A stretch of DNA of 53,299 nucleotides from Planctomycetota bacterium. Lineage in GTDB: Bacteria; Planctomycetota; SZUA-567; H5-PLA8. Location of the stretch: NCBI GenBank assembly GCA_016200135.1, contig JACQFI010000049.1, positions 1 to 53,299 on the forward strand. The letters are read 5' to 3'. Both the position numbers and the translations under genes were made by a program. The notes beneath the pieces were generated by a model that was not told the origin of the DNA, ran no database searches, and saw only the letters and a program-made list of their open reading frames with translations. Shown in pieces: positions 36,601 to 44,404 of this stretch; the stretch's first letter is position 1, and each line of letters starts with the position of its first letter.

Positions 36601-37765
36601 CGCAGCCGCGTTCGCGGAAAATCTCGCGGCCCTTGTTCAGCTTCGCGGCGCCGGGGACGTTGTCCACGCCCTTGTGGCACTTCGCGCAGGACGCTTCCAC
36701 GTACTGCATCGGCAGCATGGGGTAATCCCACAGCGGCTGGCCGGGGGCGTGCTTGTCGAGGGTGTCCCAGCCGTAATCCTTCTTCCACTGTTCGCCCTGG
36801 GCCTCGTTGCGCGGCGTATGCGCGGCCCGCAGGAAGCTCACGCCCATGCCGCGGCCCTGGTGGCAGATCGTGCAGCCGAAGACCTTCATGGGGTGCTTGG
36901 AGTTCGGGCTGACGTAGAGGTCCAGGCGCGGGTGCGAGCGCAGCACTTTCTTGTCGCCATCAAGCGTGCGGTAGGTGGCGTCCGTATTGTCGATGCCCTT
37001 GTGGCAGACCACGCAGCGGTCCACGCGCTGCGTCGAAGCGAAGAGCACGTCCACCGGCAGGTTGGGGAGGACGATCTGGTCGTTCAAGTTCGCGCGTGGC
37101 TCGATGAAATCGATGCCCGGCGCGTCCTTGATGTAATTCAAGGCGGGGATGCCCTTGGCTTTGTAAAGGGCCGTCAAGACTTCCTTCAGATGCCCGTCGA
37201 ACGCAGCTTTCCTTTTGTTGGCGTCCTTCAAGCGGTCCTCGAACTGATTGACGACCGCTTGGTGCTTCGCCGCCTCGGCTTCCTTGCCCAGGACTTCGTC
37301 GAAGAGCCCGCGGGTGTACGCCGCGTGCTGGAGCACGCGCTCGTAGGCCTTGGCCTTGTCCGCTTCCTTCGCGGACTGCCAGTCCCAGTTGATCACGCCC
37401 GTGTCGGTGCCGGCGAAGTTCAGCTTGCGGCGCAGGAGCGCGAGGTCGTCGTTGATCTTGCGGACGTCTTCCCGCTCCACCCGCAGGTCGCGTTCGTTCT
37501 TCTTTATTTCCTTCTCGATCTCATCAATCTTTTTGGTGATATCCTGGCTCTCTGCATTCAAGTCCTGCCATTCGCCGATGGCCTTCTGCTTCTCGGCCTC
37601 GAGACGCTCGATCTCGACCTGGTTGAACACCTCCTGGTACTTCGGGTACTCGCGCTGGAAGTAATCGTTGTAGAACGCCCACACCGTGGTCAGCGTCAAA
37701 CCCACGCAGCCGGCCAGGAACAGGATGTGGTGCATCTTGATGGAACGCGGTTCACGCTTGGCCAT
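33665..37765 (-). CDS. giant membrane-anchored octahaem cytochrome c (bc-complex type)
   Basis: The 1366-residue protein has one N-terminal transmembrane helix (MHHILFLAGCVGLTLTTVWA). A coiled coil at about 35-125 (EIERLEAEKQKAIGEWQDL) is followed by eight CxxCH haem sites near residues 251, 296, 358, 386, 521, 707, 881 and 1249 (CVVCH, CTICH, CAKCH, CVNCH, CLACH, CFACH, CFGCH, CTSCH). Distal Met-type residues such as MPRIFG and MPSLRL fit the mono-haem class I pattern. It follows the Rieske gene by 59 bases, so it most likely replaces cytochrome c1 in the quinol oxidoreductase whose b subunits lie at 47.4-49.4 kb. AGAGGA precedes the ATG. A terminator follows. Confidence 0.9.
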   Translation of the reverse strand: MAKREPRSIKMHHILFLAGCVGLTLTTVWAFYNDYFQREYPKYQEVFNQVEIERLEAEKQKAIGEWQDLNAESQDITKKIDEIEKEIKKNERDLRVEREDVRKINDDLALLRRKLNFAGTDTGVINWDWQSAKEADKAKAYERVLQHAAYTRGLFDEVLGKEAEAAKHQAVVNQFEDRLKDANKRKAAFDGHLKEVLTALYKAKGIPALNYIKDAPGIDFIEPRANLNDQIVLPNLPVDVLFASTQRVDRCVVCHKGIDNTDATYRTLDGDKKVLRSHPRLDLYVSPNSKHPMKVFGCTICHQGRGMGVSFLRAAHTPRNEAQGEQWKKDYGWDTLDKHAPGQPLWDYPMLPMQYVEASCAKCHKGVDNVPGAAKLNKGREIFRERGCVNCHVGTTDADLAWMGRIGPDLRRIGEKTEAQWAQSWIENPTKFRADTRMPRIFGLENRKDLVNGNWTPEELAQVSYDSSANAKPTDTRHPREPVEIEAITTYLFATSKLREEKLPDPPKGDAEKGEKVFEQVGCLACHSTRTAKDKYTFNNHGPDLSRIGEKVKPAWLFQWLKNPKHYWAETRMPSLRLSDEEAANLSAFLLKEMKDPNAKAPKHEEAPAWAYDALIRDLLLNNTPDFRIVEMLGDADALVRDELKKKVKYGTKPGETQKLDLGTGEWTEPQIDALVKVLDGMGADKAAKDRVKKVFYSGATLIQNYGCFACHNIQGWTNAPLSCVNLNGEGDKDVAKFAFGNTHIPHTRWDWIYLKIARPRIYDEGALEITRPLDRLRMPWFGYKKDSAPGSEGPSAGETPSKTVQGASGGEAHAHATSSIETAKQNGDVDEGFGLSHEDIEALVTVVLSYTNEPIPLDMKKKPTPKDIAVNAGERVIHSLHCFGCHLIGMDKPVTQVDPISGRFDEAKQGRVALAALLTRKAQIAAKNMGLFSDRDEFSLNHAGAAGFLNFGRGTYLSEVTLPMLLAEMNVRRSASEALEPLGLRFLKERDFKKIKKGQERWTTYGNLVSQAKFVGLTRFFFADKSEEAQKAYEENKVLYVNVDAYERMAGTEALRNAEKDSGFQLSERDLRDRVAAGSAWPGIELEVRWTHGEGLLVPYIVQKEGSQQQAPPSLSFEGGKVQPDWFYGFLRNVQPLRPTLNIRMPSFWAEGPTSSYKQVYPSGRASAVLGDLRPTGVNGEPAPGPDSLTSTPDDTLQIVEYFNAIGEQKPYGFQPVPVMTAENRKTYQLGYQLLFPADAKLNPGGVSCTSCHSIGALETAAPKGPNLATAKRRFKDEWLLRFLTFPQGIYPWANMPANFYDWTSYEYTPDDPLRGMGKGEEKEFKSLTDRIGAIKFYLLTSGEDEVGKTPGPTLPAAAPPAKQP

Positions 37766-37824
37766 GACTTTCCTCTAAGTGCCGCTCGCCGGATGCTTTT
37801 CTTTTTCGTTCCCGCCGCCGCTGC

Positions 37825-38535
37825 CTAGCTCATCTTGATGAACGAGTCGCTGTCGCCCCACTGTTGCAGGTCCTTGCGGAACTTGCGGGAGCGGTCCACC
37901 ACGATGTTGCCCGAGGCGTCGACGTACACGTGCCACCGTTCCAGCGGGCGCGGCGCGGGGCCTTCGAAATTGATGCCGCTGAGGAAGTACCCGGAGCCGT
38001 GGCAGGGGCACTTGAATTTGTGCTCCGCCTCGAGCCAGTTGGGCGTGCAGCCCAGATGGGTGCAGACCGTGGAGAGCGCGACGAGGTGGTCTTCGCCGTC
38101 TTCGATCAGGCGCACCAGCCACGTGCCCTGCTTTTCCTTGTAGAGCTCGTAGACCTTGTTCACTTCCGAGTAATCCGACTTCTTGCCCGCGATGAACTTG
38201 GGGTCCTTCTCGTACAGCACGCGCGGGAACATGAAGCGCAGGAACATGTGGCCGATGCCGCCCAGCCAGCCGAAGAAGACCAACCACGCCGCAATGCCCC
38301 AGGTCATGAACGTCCGGCGCGTCTGCAGCGAAGGCGGAGGCGGCAGCGGTTCGGTCGCGCCGCCGGCCTTGCGTGCGGCGGCTCCGGATACCTTGGGCGC
38401 CGCTGCGGCGGCTGCCGCAGGCGCGGCGGGTTTCGTCGCCGCAGCCGGAACCGGCACCGCAGGTTTGGCTGCTTCGCCGGCGGGCTTATCGGATGGCGCA
38501 GGCGAAGTCGAAGGGGCGGGGTTGTTCTCGGACAT
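37825..38535 (-). CDS. Rieske [2Fe-2S] protein of a cytochrome bc-type complex
   Basis: The 236-residue protein starts at the ATG at 38535 (AGAGGTG upstream). The first 70 residues are Ala/Pro-rich and cytoplasmic. TRRTFMTWG precedes a single membrane helix (IAAWLVFFGWLGGIGHMFL). The Rieske box is C158-T-H160-L-G-C163 and C176-P-C178-H179-G-S181, with C158, H160, C176 and H179 as cluster ligands and C163/C178 as the disulfide. It takes electrons from quinol at the Qo site and passes them to the haem protein encoded 59 bases downstream. An in-frame extension to 38688 is not supported. The long Ala/Pro tail is unusual for the family. Confidence 0.93.
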   Translation of the reverse strand: MSENNPAPSTSPAPSDKPAGEAAKPAVPVPAAATKPAAPAAAAAAAPKVSGAAARKAGGATEPLPPPPSLQTRRTFMTWGIAAWLVFFGWLGGIGHMFLRFMFPRVLYEKDPKFIAGKKSDYSEVNKVYELYKEKQGTWLVRLIEDGEDHLVALSTVCTHLGCTPNWLEAEHKFKCPCHGSGYFLSGINFEGPAPRPLERWHVYVDASGNIVVDRSRKFRKDLQQWGDSDSFIKMS

Positions 38536-39127
38536 GAACGAAAACACCTCTCTGGCTGCACGTGGCCGCAAGGAGTTCCAAACGCAGGAACCAGGCGGAC
38601 GCATCGTTCGAGTTGACAGCTTTGCAGCGCTCACTTTAGCGAAGGGAAAGATTTGGTCAACAGCAGGGAAATGAATCCCTTTCGCCACAGTACGCGAAAC
38701 ACCTTCGCATTCACCCGAAACAACTTCGAATGAAGACGCGACGTGGAATAGATAACCGCAAATCGGAGGCCGAGTTGCAGTGAAAGCTCCATGCGAAGAA
38801 TAAGACCCTCTTTTCGCAAGGTGCAGGGGTTGTGAGTCGTCGTGGAAGGATGGAAACAGTTTTTACAGTAGCAAAGTCCGAATGTCTCCCTTCGTCACGT
38901 ATTCGCCCATCGAACCCCCGTGTCAACAAGGTACCTCGCGGGCCGAGTTCGATTCTTCAAAATAGGCCTAACCGATACGCTTCCCGTGAGTTGCAATTTT
39001 GCTGCGAGGCGGAAATCCGAACTGCGCGGCTTTCAGATCCTCATTGGACACGGGCTTGCTTGAGGGTTCTCCAGTCGATCTGCGCGGGCGTCATTCCGGT
39101 TTGAGCCCTCAAAACAGGGAGACTCTT
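38536..39127. other. 592-bp divergent intergenic region
   Basis: This stretch separates the Rieske/cytochrome c operon (-) from the cupredoxin lipoprotein gene (+). It is less GC-rich than its flanks and should hold both promoters. Small open frames here look random, and I see no RNA fold or recognisable operator. A TTGACA occurs at about 38614 on the plus strand, but the -10 is poor. Confidence 0.35.
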
Positions 39128-39943
39128 ATGCGAGCATACATAAAATTACAGGTACTTGGATGTATACTATTGGGCTTAGCCGGCTGCGGCGAGGGCAAGG
39201 CGGACCGGCAAGCGCCGGCCGCGCCGGAAAAAACTCCCGCAGGTAAAACGATCGCGGAACCCGGTCGCAATATCCCGCGCCGCGAGGCCTATCCCTTTGG
39301 CCAAGGCACGGTGGCAGTTAAAGGTACGGTGAAGATAATGGGCGCGGTCCCGAAGCCTATGCCTTTGGTACTCTCGCCCGAATGCCAAAAAGCCCATGGC
39401 GATCAGCCGCTTCAATCCGAGGCCCTGGCCGCGGGGCCTGCGGGGGAACTGCGGGACTGCTTCGTGTTCGTGAGCGCGGGGCTCGAAAAGTACACGTTCG
39501 AACCGCCCGAGGCCGTCGTGAAGATCGAACAGCTCGGCTGCCGCTACGAACCCCATGCGGTGGCCTTTATGGCGGGGCAGACGCTGGAATTCCGCAACAG
39601 CGATCCGTTCGCGCATAACGTCCACGATTCGCGCGACCAGTTCTGCAAGCAGCAGGCGCAACAGGGCGAGACCGACCGCGTCGAGTTCAAGGATGCGGTG
39701 GTCGGCGGGATCCTGAAATGCGATATTCATCCGTGGATGAACTGCGTTTACGCGGCCTTCGAACATCCGTTCTTTGCCGTGACGGATGCGCATGGGGCCT
39801 ATGCCTTGCCGTGCAAGCTGGTCCCCGGCAAATACACAATCTCCTGCTATCACTATGCGTTAAAATCGCTGGCCAAAGAGGTCGAGGTGCAGGCTGGCGC
39901 TGAAAACGTGGACATTTCCTTCGCATTCAAGCAGGATAAATAG
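39128..39943 (+). CDS. cupredoxin-type lipoprotein (amicyanin-like copper loop), copy 1
   Basis: The 271-residue protein has a lipobox (LLGLAGC). A beta-sandwich begins near 60, and the copper-type residues are H163 (AHNVHD) plus C198, H201 and M204 in CDIHPWM. The pattern HNVH ... C-x2-H-x2-M is the ligand pattern of amicyanin (H53, C92, H95, M98), the shortest cupredoxin loop. A carboxypeptidase-regulatory-like strand set follows (FFAVTDAHGAYALPCKLVPG). It is paralogous to the gene at 40112 (PHPFFAV and CDIHPWM are shared). The probable role is periplasmic electron transfer between the octahaem cytochrome and an oxidase. AGGGAG is just before the ATG. Confidence 0.78.
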   Translation: MRAYIKLQVLGCILLGLAGCGEGKADRQAPAAPEKTPAGKTIAEPGRNIPRREAYPFGQGTVAVKGTVKIMGAVPKPMPLVLSPECQKAHGDQPLQSEALAAGPAGELRDCFVFVSAGLEKYTFEPPEAVVKIEQLGCRYEPHAVAFMAGQTLEFRNSDPFAHNVHDSRDQFCKQQAQQGETDRVEFKDAVVGGILKCDIHPWMNCVYAAFEHPFFAVTDAHGAYALPCKLVPGKYTISCYHYALKSLAKEVEVQAGAENVDISFAFKQDK

Positions 39944-39963
39944 GGCCATTGGTCAATCGAGAA

Positions 39964-39992
39964 TTGACATGGTTTTAGCTCGTGATTACAAA
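39964..39992 (+). promoter_or_regulatory. sigma70-type promoter of cupredoxin copy 2
   Basis: TTGACA at 39964-39969, a 17-base spacer and TACAAA at 39987-39992. The leader to the ATG at 40112 would be about 110 bases. Confidence 0.5.
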
Positions 39993-40111
39993 CACAAAGG
40001 CCAAGGTTGGCAACTTGAAGTTTTGTCTCATCCGGCCCGGCGGCATGGGCTTGCGCGCTGGAAATGCGTTCCACGCCGCCGGATCCAATCCCGTTTAGGA
40101 GGTTTCTGGTC

Positions 40112-40978
40112 ATGAAGATGGGTCTCTACGTACTGGCGCTCTGCGCCTTGGTGGCGGCGCCGGTCCTGGTTCTACAAGGTTGCGGCGACGGCAAGCCGGA
40201 GGACGAGATTGCCAAGCTTCGGAAGGAGCAAAACAAGTCGGGCGAAGGTGCGGAGAGCAAGACCGTTCCCACAAAGGGCGGCGGAACCGCGGCCAAGAAG
40301 CCGAGCGGCAGCGAGGCCTACCCGAAGGACAAGGGCGTCGCGATCGTGACCGGCGTGGTCAAATTCGCGGGTACTCCGCCCAAGCGCCCGCCGGTGGCCG
40401 GCACGGAAGCCGACCCGAAGTGCCACGACATGCACAAGGACAATCCGATGCTCTCCGAGGCCGTGGTCTGCAGCGCCAGCGGCGAGTTGGCCAACTGTAT
40501 CGTCTACGTCAGCGACGGCATCGAGAAGTACAAGTTCGAGGCGCCGGAGACGCCGTTCACCGTCTCGCAGAAGGGTTGCATGTACGTGCCGCACACCTTC
40601 GCGTTCATGGCCGGGCAGCCGCTCATCATCGAGAACGACGACCCGACCGCGCATAACGTCCACGAGATCGGCGACCGCTTCAACAAACAGCAGGCGCAGT
40701 TGGGTCAGAAGGACAAGGTCAACGTCGACGACGTGGTGACCAGCGGCCTCAAGTGCGACATTCATCCCTGGATGAACGCGAACTACCGGACCTTCGAGCA
40801 CCCCTTCTTTGCCGTCAGCGACGAGAAGGGCGTCTTCAAGTTCACGGAAAAGCTGCTCCCCGGCAAATACAAGCTCACCTGCTGGCACCTCAAGTACAAG
40901 GAGGTCACGCAGGACATCGAAGTGAAGGACGGCGAGGCTGAGGTGAAGGCGAACCTCGAGTACAAGGCCAAGGAGTAG
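40112..40978 (+). CDS. cupredoxin-type lipoprotein (amicyanin-like copper loop), copy 2
   Basis: The 288-residue lipoprotein (APVLVLQGC, the lipobox cysteine directly after QG) has a Lys/Glu-rich linker of about 50 residues. A sandwich follows, with H181 and H184 (AHNVHEI) and C215, H218 and M221 (CDIHPWM), the amicyanin-type ligand set. The C-terminal part is carboxypeptidase-regulatory-like (KGVFKFTEKLLPGKYKLTCW). It shares its whole layout with copy 1 and has the same direction; it has its own likely promoter. TTAGGAGGT is a very strong ribosome site eight bases before the ATG, so high expression is expected. A hairpin follows the stop codon. Confidence 0.8.
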   Translation: MKMGLYVLALCALVAAPVLVLQGCGDGKPEDEIAKLRKEQNKSGEGAESKTVPTKGGGTAAKKPSGSEAYPKDKGVAIVTGVVKFAGTPPKRPPVAGTEADPKCHDMHKDNPMLSEAVVCSASGELANCIVYVSDGIEKYKFEAPETPFTVSQKGCMYVPHTFAFMAGQPLIIENDDPTAHNVHEIGDRFNKQQAQLGQKDKVNVDDVVTSGLKCDIHPWMNANYRTFEHPFFAVSDEKGVFKFTEKLLPGKYKLTCWHLKYKEVTQDIEVKDGEAEVKANLEYKAKE

Positions 40979-41016
40979 GCCTTCGCCGCTAGTGGCTTTT
41001 TTGCTGAATCAGGCGG

Positions 41017-41048
41017 CACGATCGGGCGGGGAATCTCGCCCGATCGTG
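41017..41048 (+). terminator. hairpin between cupredoxin copy 2 and ctaA
   Basis: CACGATCGGGCG at 41017-41028 pairs exactly with 41037-41048 around an eight-base loop. No T-run follows, and ctaA starts 24 bases later, so it could be a terminator or a leader attenuator. Confidence 0.65.
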
Positions 41049-41071
41049 TGCTTTCATCCGGGAGCAGGCTC

Positions 41072-42232
41072 ATGAGTGAAGCACGGGGCGGCATTGGTCC
41101 GGCCCCGGAACACGCTGCGTTGCCGCCCCGCTGGGTGCACTATCTTGCGGTCGCCACCGCCGTGCTTACGTTCGTACTCATCTGTGCGGGCGGGCTGGTG
41201 AAGAGCCTCAAGGCGGGCCTCTCGGTGCCCGATTGGCCGCTCTCCTACGGCCAGCCGCAGCAGGGCATCGTCCTCGGCCTTTTCGGTGGCACGCTCCTGC
41301 TGGGTCTGGCCTGGGTCGTCTTACGGAAGAAAGCGCTCGCAATCGGCGCCGTGCTCTGCGGCACAGGCCTCGCCAGCACGTATTATTTCTTTGGTCCGAT
41401 GCCCGGCTGGATCCACGTGCCCAACGTCAGCGCCGAGCACGGACATCGCCTGCTCGCCGGAACGGTGGGCTTTATGACCGCGGTCCTGGCCGGCGCGCTC
41501 TGGGTGACAGACCGCCGCGCGTGGGTGCGCCGCCTGGGTGTCGTGGCCTTGATCGCCGTCGTGGTTCAGGCGGTGCTCGGTGGAGTGACCGTCCATCTTC
41601 AACTTCCGCCGCTGGTCTCGGCCTCGCACGGCTCGCTGGCACAGGCGTTCTTCGCCATGCTGGTGACGCTGGCCGTGGCCACTGCGCCGGGCTGGTTTGA
41701 AGAGCGCCCTCTCATTCCGCAAACCGACCGCAAGCCGCTGCAGCGGCTTACCAGGATGATGGTCGGCGCCTTTTATCTGCAAGTCATACTCGGCGCGGCG
41801 GTGCGGCACGCCGAGTACTACCCCGACTACACGGACTTGAGCGCGAAGTTCATGTGGCACCTGGGCGCGCATCTGGTGGGATTGTTGTGGGTGGCGCACA
41901 CGTTTGGAGCGGTACTGGTGCGCGTGATCCGCAGGCACGGTGAAGAACCCGCCCTTATGCGCCCGGTCTCCCTTTTGACGATGCTTTTGGGCGCGCAGAT
42001 TCTCCTGGGAATCGGTGCGCTCTTTATCCGGCTCACCGAGACCGAGTACGATCCCAGCGCGCTGAAGCTTCTGGTCCGCACGGCGCATGTGGCCGGCGGC
42101 GCGCTGAGCCTGGTAACGGCGGTCTGGATCATGCTGGTCGCGCACCGGCGGCTGGCGCCGGCCGTCGCCCAGGGTGAAGGATCGGGCAAGGACGCCAAGA
42201 CGCAGCTCGCGCAGACGGGGACTGCCACGTGA
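41072..42232 (+). CDS. ctaA: haem A synthase (COX15/CtaA)
   Basis: The 386-residue integral membrane protein has eight helices. The CtaA signatures are SVPDWPLSYG (near residue 50), AEHGHRLLAG, SASHGSLAQAFFAML and FMWHLGAHLVG, with the histidines that bind haem b and haem O in the two half-barrels. It oxidises the C8 methyl of haem O to give haem A for an aa3-type oxidase. GGGAG precedes the ATG at 41072; a GTG at 41048 is inside the hairpin and is unlikely. Its stop codon overlaps the ctaB start by four bases (GTGA). It is the first gene of a seven-gene plus-strand operon. Confidence 0.93.
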   Translation: MSEARGGIGPAPEHAALPPRWVHYLAVATAVLTFVLICAGGLVKSLKAGLSVPDWPLSYGQPQQGIVLGLFGGTLLLGLAWVVLRKKALAIGAVLCGTGLASTYYFFGPMPGWIHVPNVSAEHGHRLLAGTVGFMTAVLAGALWVTDRRAWVRRLGVVALIAVVVQAVLGGVTVHLQLPPLVSASHGSLAQAFFAMLVTLAVATAPGWFEERPLIPQTDRKPLQRLTRMMVGAFYLQVILGAAVRHAEYYPDYTDLSAKFMWHLGAHLVGLLWVAHTFGAVLVRVIRRHGEEPALMRPVSLLTMLLGAQILLGIGALFIRLTETEYDPSALKLLVRTAHVAGGALSLVTAVWIMLVAHRRLAPAVAQGEGSGKDAKTQLAQTGTAT

Positions 42233-43131
42233 GCGCGCTCGCGGCCATCATGGATTCAATGCTGACCACTTCGCGTGCCTGGCTGAGTGACCTCGCGGCG
42301 CTCACCAAGCCGCGCCTGAACCTGCTGGTGCTCTTCGCGGCGGGCGCGGGCTACTGCCTGGGCCTGCGCGGACCGCTGGACGTCCCACACCTTTTCTACA
42401 CGATGCTGGGCATCTTCCTCGTGGCCTCGGGCGCGAGCGTGCTCAACCAGATCCGCGAACGCGACGCCGACGCGCGCATGGAACGCACCGCCTCGCGGCC
42501 GATGCCCTCGGGCCGCTGGACCGTTGTCGCCGCGGCCATCCTGGCCGTCCTGCTCTCCGCCGCGGGCACGCTCCTGCTGGCCCTCACGACCACCCGCATG
42601 GCGGCGGGCCTCGCCGCGCTGACGCTCGTGCTCTACGTCTTCCTCTATACGCCGCTTAAGCGCAGCACCTCGCTGAATACGGTGATCGGCGCGTTCCCCG
42701 GCGCGCTCCCGCCGCTGATCGGCTGGGCGGCCGCGGGCAAGCTCGACGGCGCCGCCGGAACGCTCTTCGCCATCGTCTTCCTCTGGCAGATGCCGCACTT
42801 CTTCGCCATTGCGTGGCTCTACCGCGAAGACTACGCCCGCGGCGGCTTCAAGATGCTGCCCGTCGTCGAACCCGACGGCCGCGGCACCGGCATGCGCGCC
42901 GTGCTCTATAGCGTGGGCCTGCTGGCCATCGCCTGGATGCCGACGGCGTTCAAGCTTACGGGCATGCTTTACGCCGGCAGCGCCCTGGCGCTCTCCGCGG
43001 GCCTGCTGGTCATGGCGATACTCTTCGCGCGCGACCGTACGAACGCGACGGCTCGCCGCCTCTTTCTTGCTTCGGTGATCTATCTCCCGCTTCTGCTTGG
43101 AGTGATGATCTTCGACAAGGGTGGACTGTAG
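42229..43131 (+). CDS. ctaB: protohaem IX farnesyltransferase (haem O synthase)
   Basis: The 300-residue UbiA-family membrane protein has about nine helices. It carries LTKPRLNLLVLFAAGAGY, the first Asp-rich motif NQIRERDADARMERTASRPM, and VFLWQMPHFFAIAWLYREDY, the characteristic CtaB/CyoE motif. It attaches farnesyl to protohaem to give haem O, the CtaA substrate. The start is a GTG in a four-base overlap with the ctaA stop codon. An internal ATG at 42250 is possible, but the overlap favours the GTG. Confidence 0.93.
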   Translation: MSALAAIMDSMLTTSRAWLSDLAALTKPRLNLLVLFAAGAGYCLGLRGPLDVPHLFYTMLGIFLVASGASVLNQIRERDADARMERTASRPMPSGRWTVVAAAILAVLLSAAGTLLLALTTTRMAAGLAALTLVLYVFLYTPLKRSTSLNTVIGAFPGALPPLIGWAAAGKLDGAAGTLFAIVFLWQMPHFFAIAWLYREDYARGGFKMLPVVEPDGRGTGMRAVLYSVGLLAIAWMPTAFKLTGMLYAGSALALSAGLLVMAILFARDRTNATARRLFLASVIYLPLLLGVMIFDKGGL

Positions 43132-43169
43132 CGGTTTCTGTTCTACGCGTAAATTGGAGCGTTCCAGGC

Positions 43170-43391
43170 ATGCGCGTTCGATACCGCTACTTCCGCGCCG
43201 GCGCGCTTACGACTTGGGACGAACTGTTTAGCCAGGTAGCCGAATTTGCCACAAGCATTGGGAAGGACCGCCTGATCGGGATTTCGCAATCCGAAGACAA
43301 GAGCGATGCCCTCGTGACCGTCTGGTATTGGTCGGGCGCAGCAGGCTCCAAGAGCCCGCGGGCCGCGCTGCGCCGGAAATCGAAAACGTGA
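43170..43391 (+). CDS. small conserved protein of unknown function (73 aa)
   Basis: A 73-residue protein starts at ATG 43170 (GGAG ten bases before it). The conserved-looking core is RVRYRYFRAGALTTWDELFS, AEFATSIGKDRLIGISQSED and ALVTVWYW, with a basic tail. I recognise this as a small family without a function. Its stop codon overlaps the start of the ABC ATPase by four bases (GTGA), so it is expressed with it. Being so small and in an operon with haem A and export genes, it could be a regulator or accessory subunit; no more can be said. Confidence 0.72.
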   Translation: MRVRYRYFRAGALTTWDELFSQVAEFATSIGKDRLIGISQSEDKSDALVTVWYWSGAAGSKSPRAALRRKSKT

Positions 43392-44392
43392 GCGCGGAAA
43401 CCCTTTCGGCTCCCCCATCCACCACCACGGCGGCAGGCTTGGCCGCCGAGGTCGACGGGCTCTCGTTCCGCTATAAAGAACGCGCCGCGCTCGACGGCGT
43501 GCGCTTCAGCGTTGGCAAAGGCGAGATCTTCGGCCTGCTCGGGCCCAACGGCAGCGGCAAGACGACGCTCTTCCGCATCTTAAGCACCCTCATTCCGCCG
43601 CAGCAGGGGACCGCGCGCATCTTCGGCAAGGACGTGAAGGCCGAGACCGAGGCGGTGCGCCGCGAGATCGGCGTGGTCTTCCAGGCGCCGAGCCTCGACA
43701 AGAAACTCACGGCCGCCGAAAACCTCCGCCATCAGGGCCACCTGTACGGCCTCGGCGGCGCGGAGCTCTCGAAGCGCATCGGCGAGATGCTGAGCCGCGT
43801 CGGCATGCGCGACCGGGCGAACGACCTGACGGAGAAGATGTCCGGCGGGCAGCGGCGGCGCGTAGAACTGGCCAAGGGTCTGCTCCATCGGCCCAAGCTG
43901 ATGCTGCTCGACGAGCCCTCCACCGGACTCGACCCCGGCGCGCGGCGCGACCTGATGACGTATCTGAAGGAACTCAGCGAACGCGACGGCGTCACGAGTC
44001 TGCTTACGACGCATTTGATGGAAGAGGCCGAGCAGTGCTCGCGGCTGGCCGTGATGCGCGAAGGCAAGCTGGTTGCGCTGGACACGCCGGAGGCGCTTAA
44101 AGCGACCATCGGCGGCCATGTGGTGACTATTAAGATGAAGGACCCGCAAGGCGCGGCCGTCCGGTTAGGTGCGCGCTTGCAGATCAAGCCGCAAGTGGTG
44201 GACGAGACGATCCGCGTCGAACATCCCGATGGCCACCGCTTCGTTGCGCAAGTGGTAGAGGCTTTCCCCGGCGAGATTGATTCGATTTCCGTAAGCAAGC
44301 CGACCCTTGAAGATGTTTTCGTGCATCTGACGGGCCACCGCTTTTGGGAAGCCAAGGACGAAGGGGCGGAGCCGGCGAAAAAGAAGCATTAG
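43388..44392 (+). CDS. ABC transporter ATPase (ABC-2 type exporter)
   Basis: The 334-residue protein starts at a GTG overlapping the previous stop codon. Walker A is GPNGSGKTT, the Q-loop FQAPS, the signature MSGGQRRRVEL, Walker B LMLLDEPSTGLD and the H-loop LLTTHLMEEAE. The C-terminal 90 residues resemble the accessory domain of CcmA/NodI-type ATPases (LEDVFVHLTG). It would energise the permease encoded 52 bases downstream. Within the haem A/Sco operon it is likely to export a factor needed for oxidase assembly, but the substrate is not known. Confidence 0.88.
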   Translation: MSAETLSAPPSTTTAAGLAAEVDGLSFRYKERAALDGVRFSVGKGEIFGLLGPNGSGKTTLFRILSTLIPPQQGTARIFGKDVKAETEAVRREIGVVFQAPSLDKKLTAAENLRHQGHLYGLGGAELSKRIGEMLSRVGMRDRANDLTEKMSGGQRRRVELAKGLLHRPKLMLLDEPSTGLDPGARRDLMTYLKELSERDGVTSLLTTHLMEEAEQCSRLAVMREGKLVALDTPEALKATIGGHVVTIKMKDPQGAAVRLGARLQIKPQVVDETIRVEHPDGHRFVAQVVEAFPGEIDSISVSKPTLEDVFVHLTGHRFWEAKDEGAEPAKKKH

Positions 44393-44404
44393 GCGTCCTG
44401 TTCG

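Noticed and set aside
34937..37828. 963-codon open frame on the plus strand over the cytochrome gene
   Set aside because: It is the antisense of a gene with eight CxxCH motifs. High GC keeps the opposite frame open; the translated product is Val/Arg/Leu/Gly-rich with no domain.
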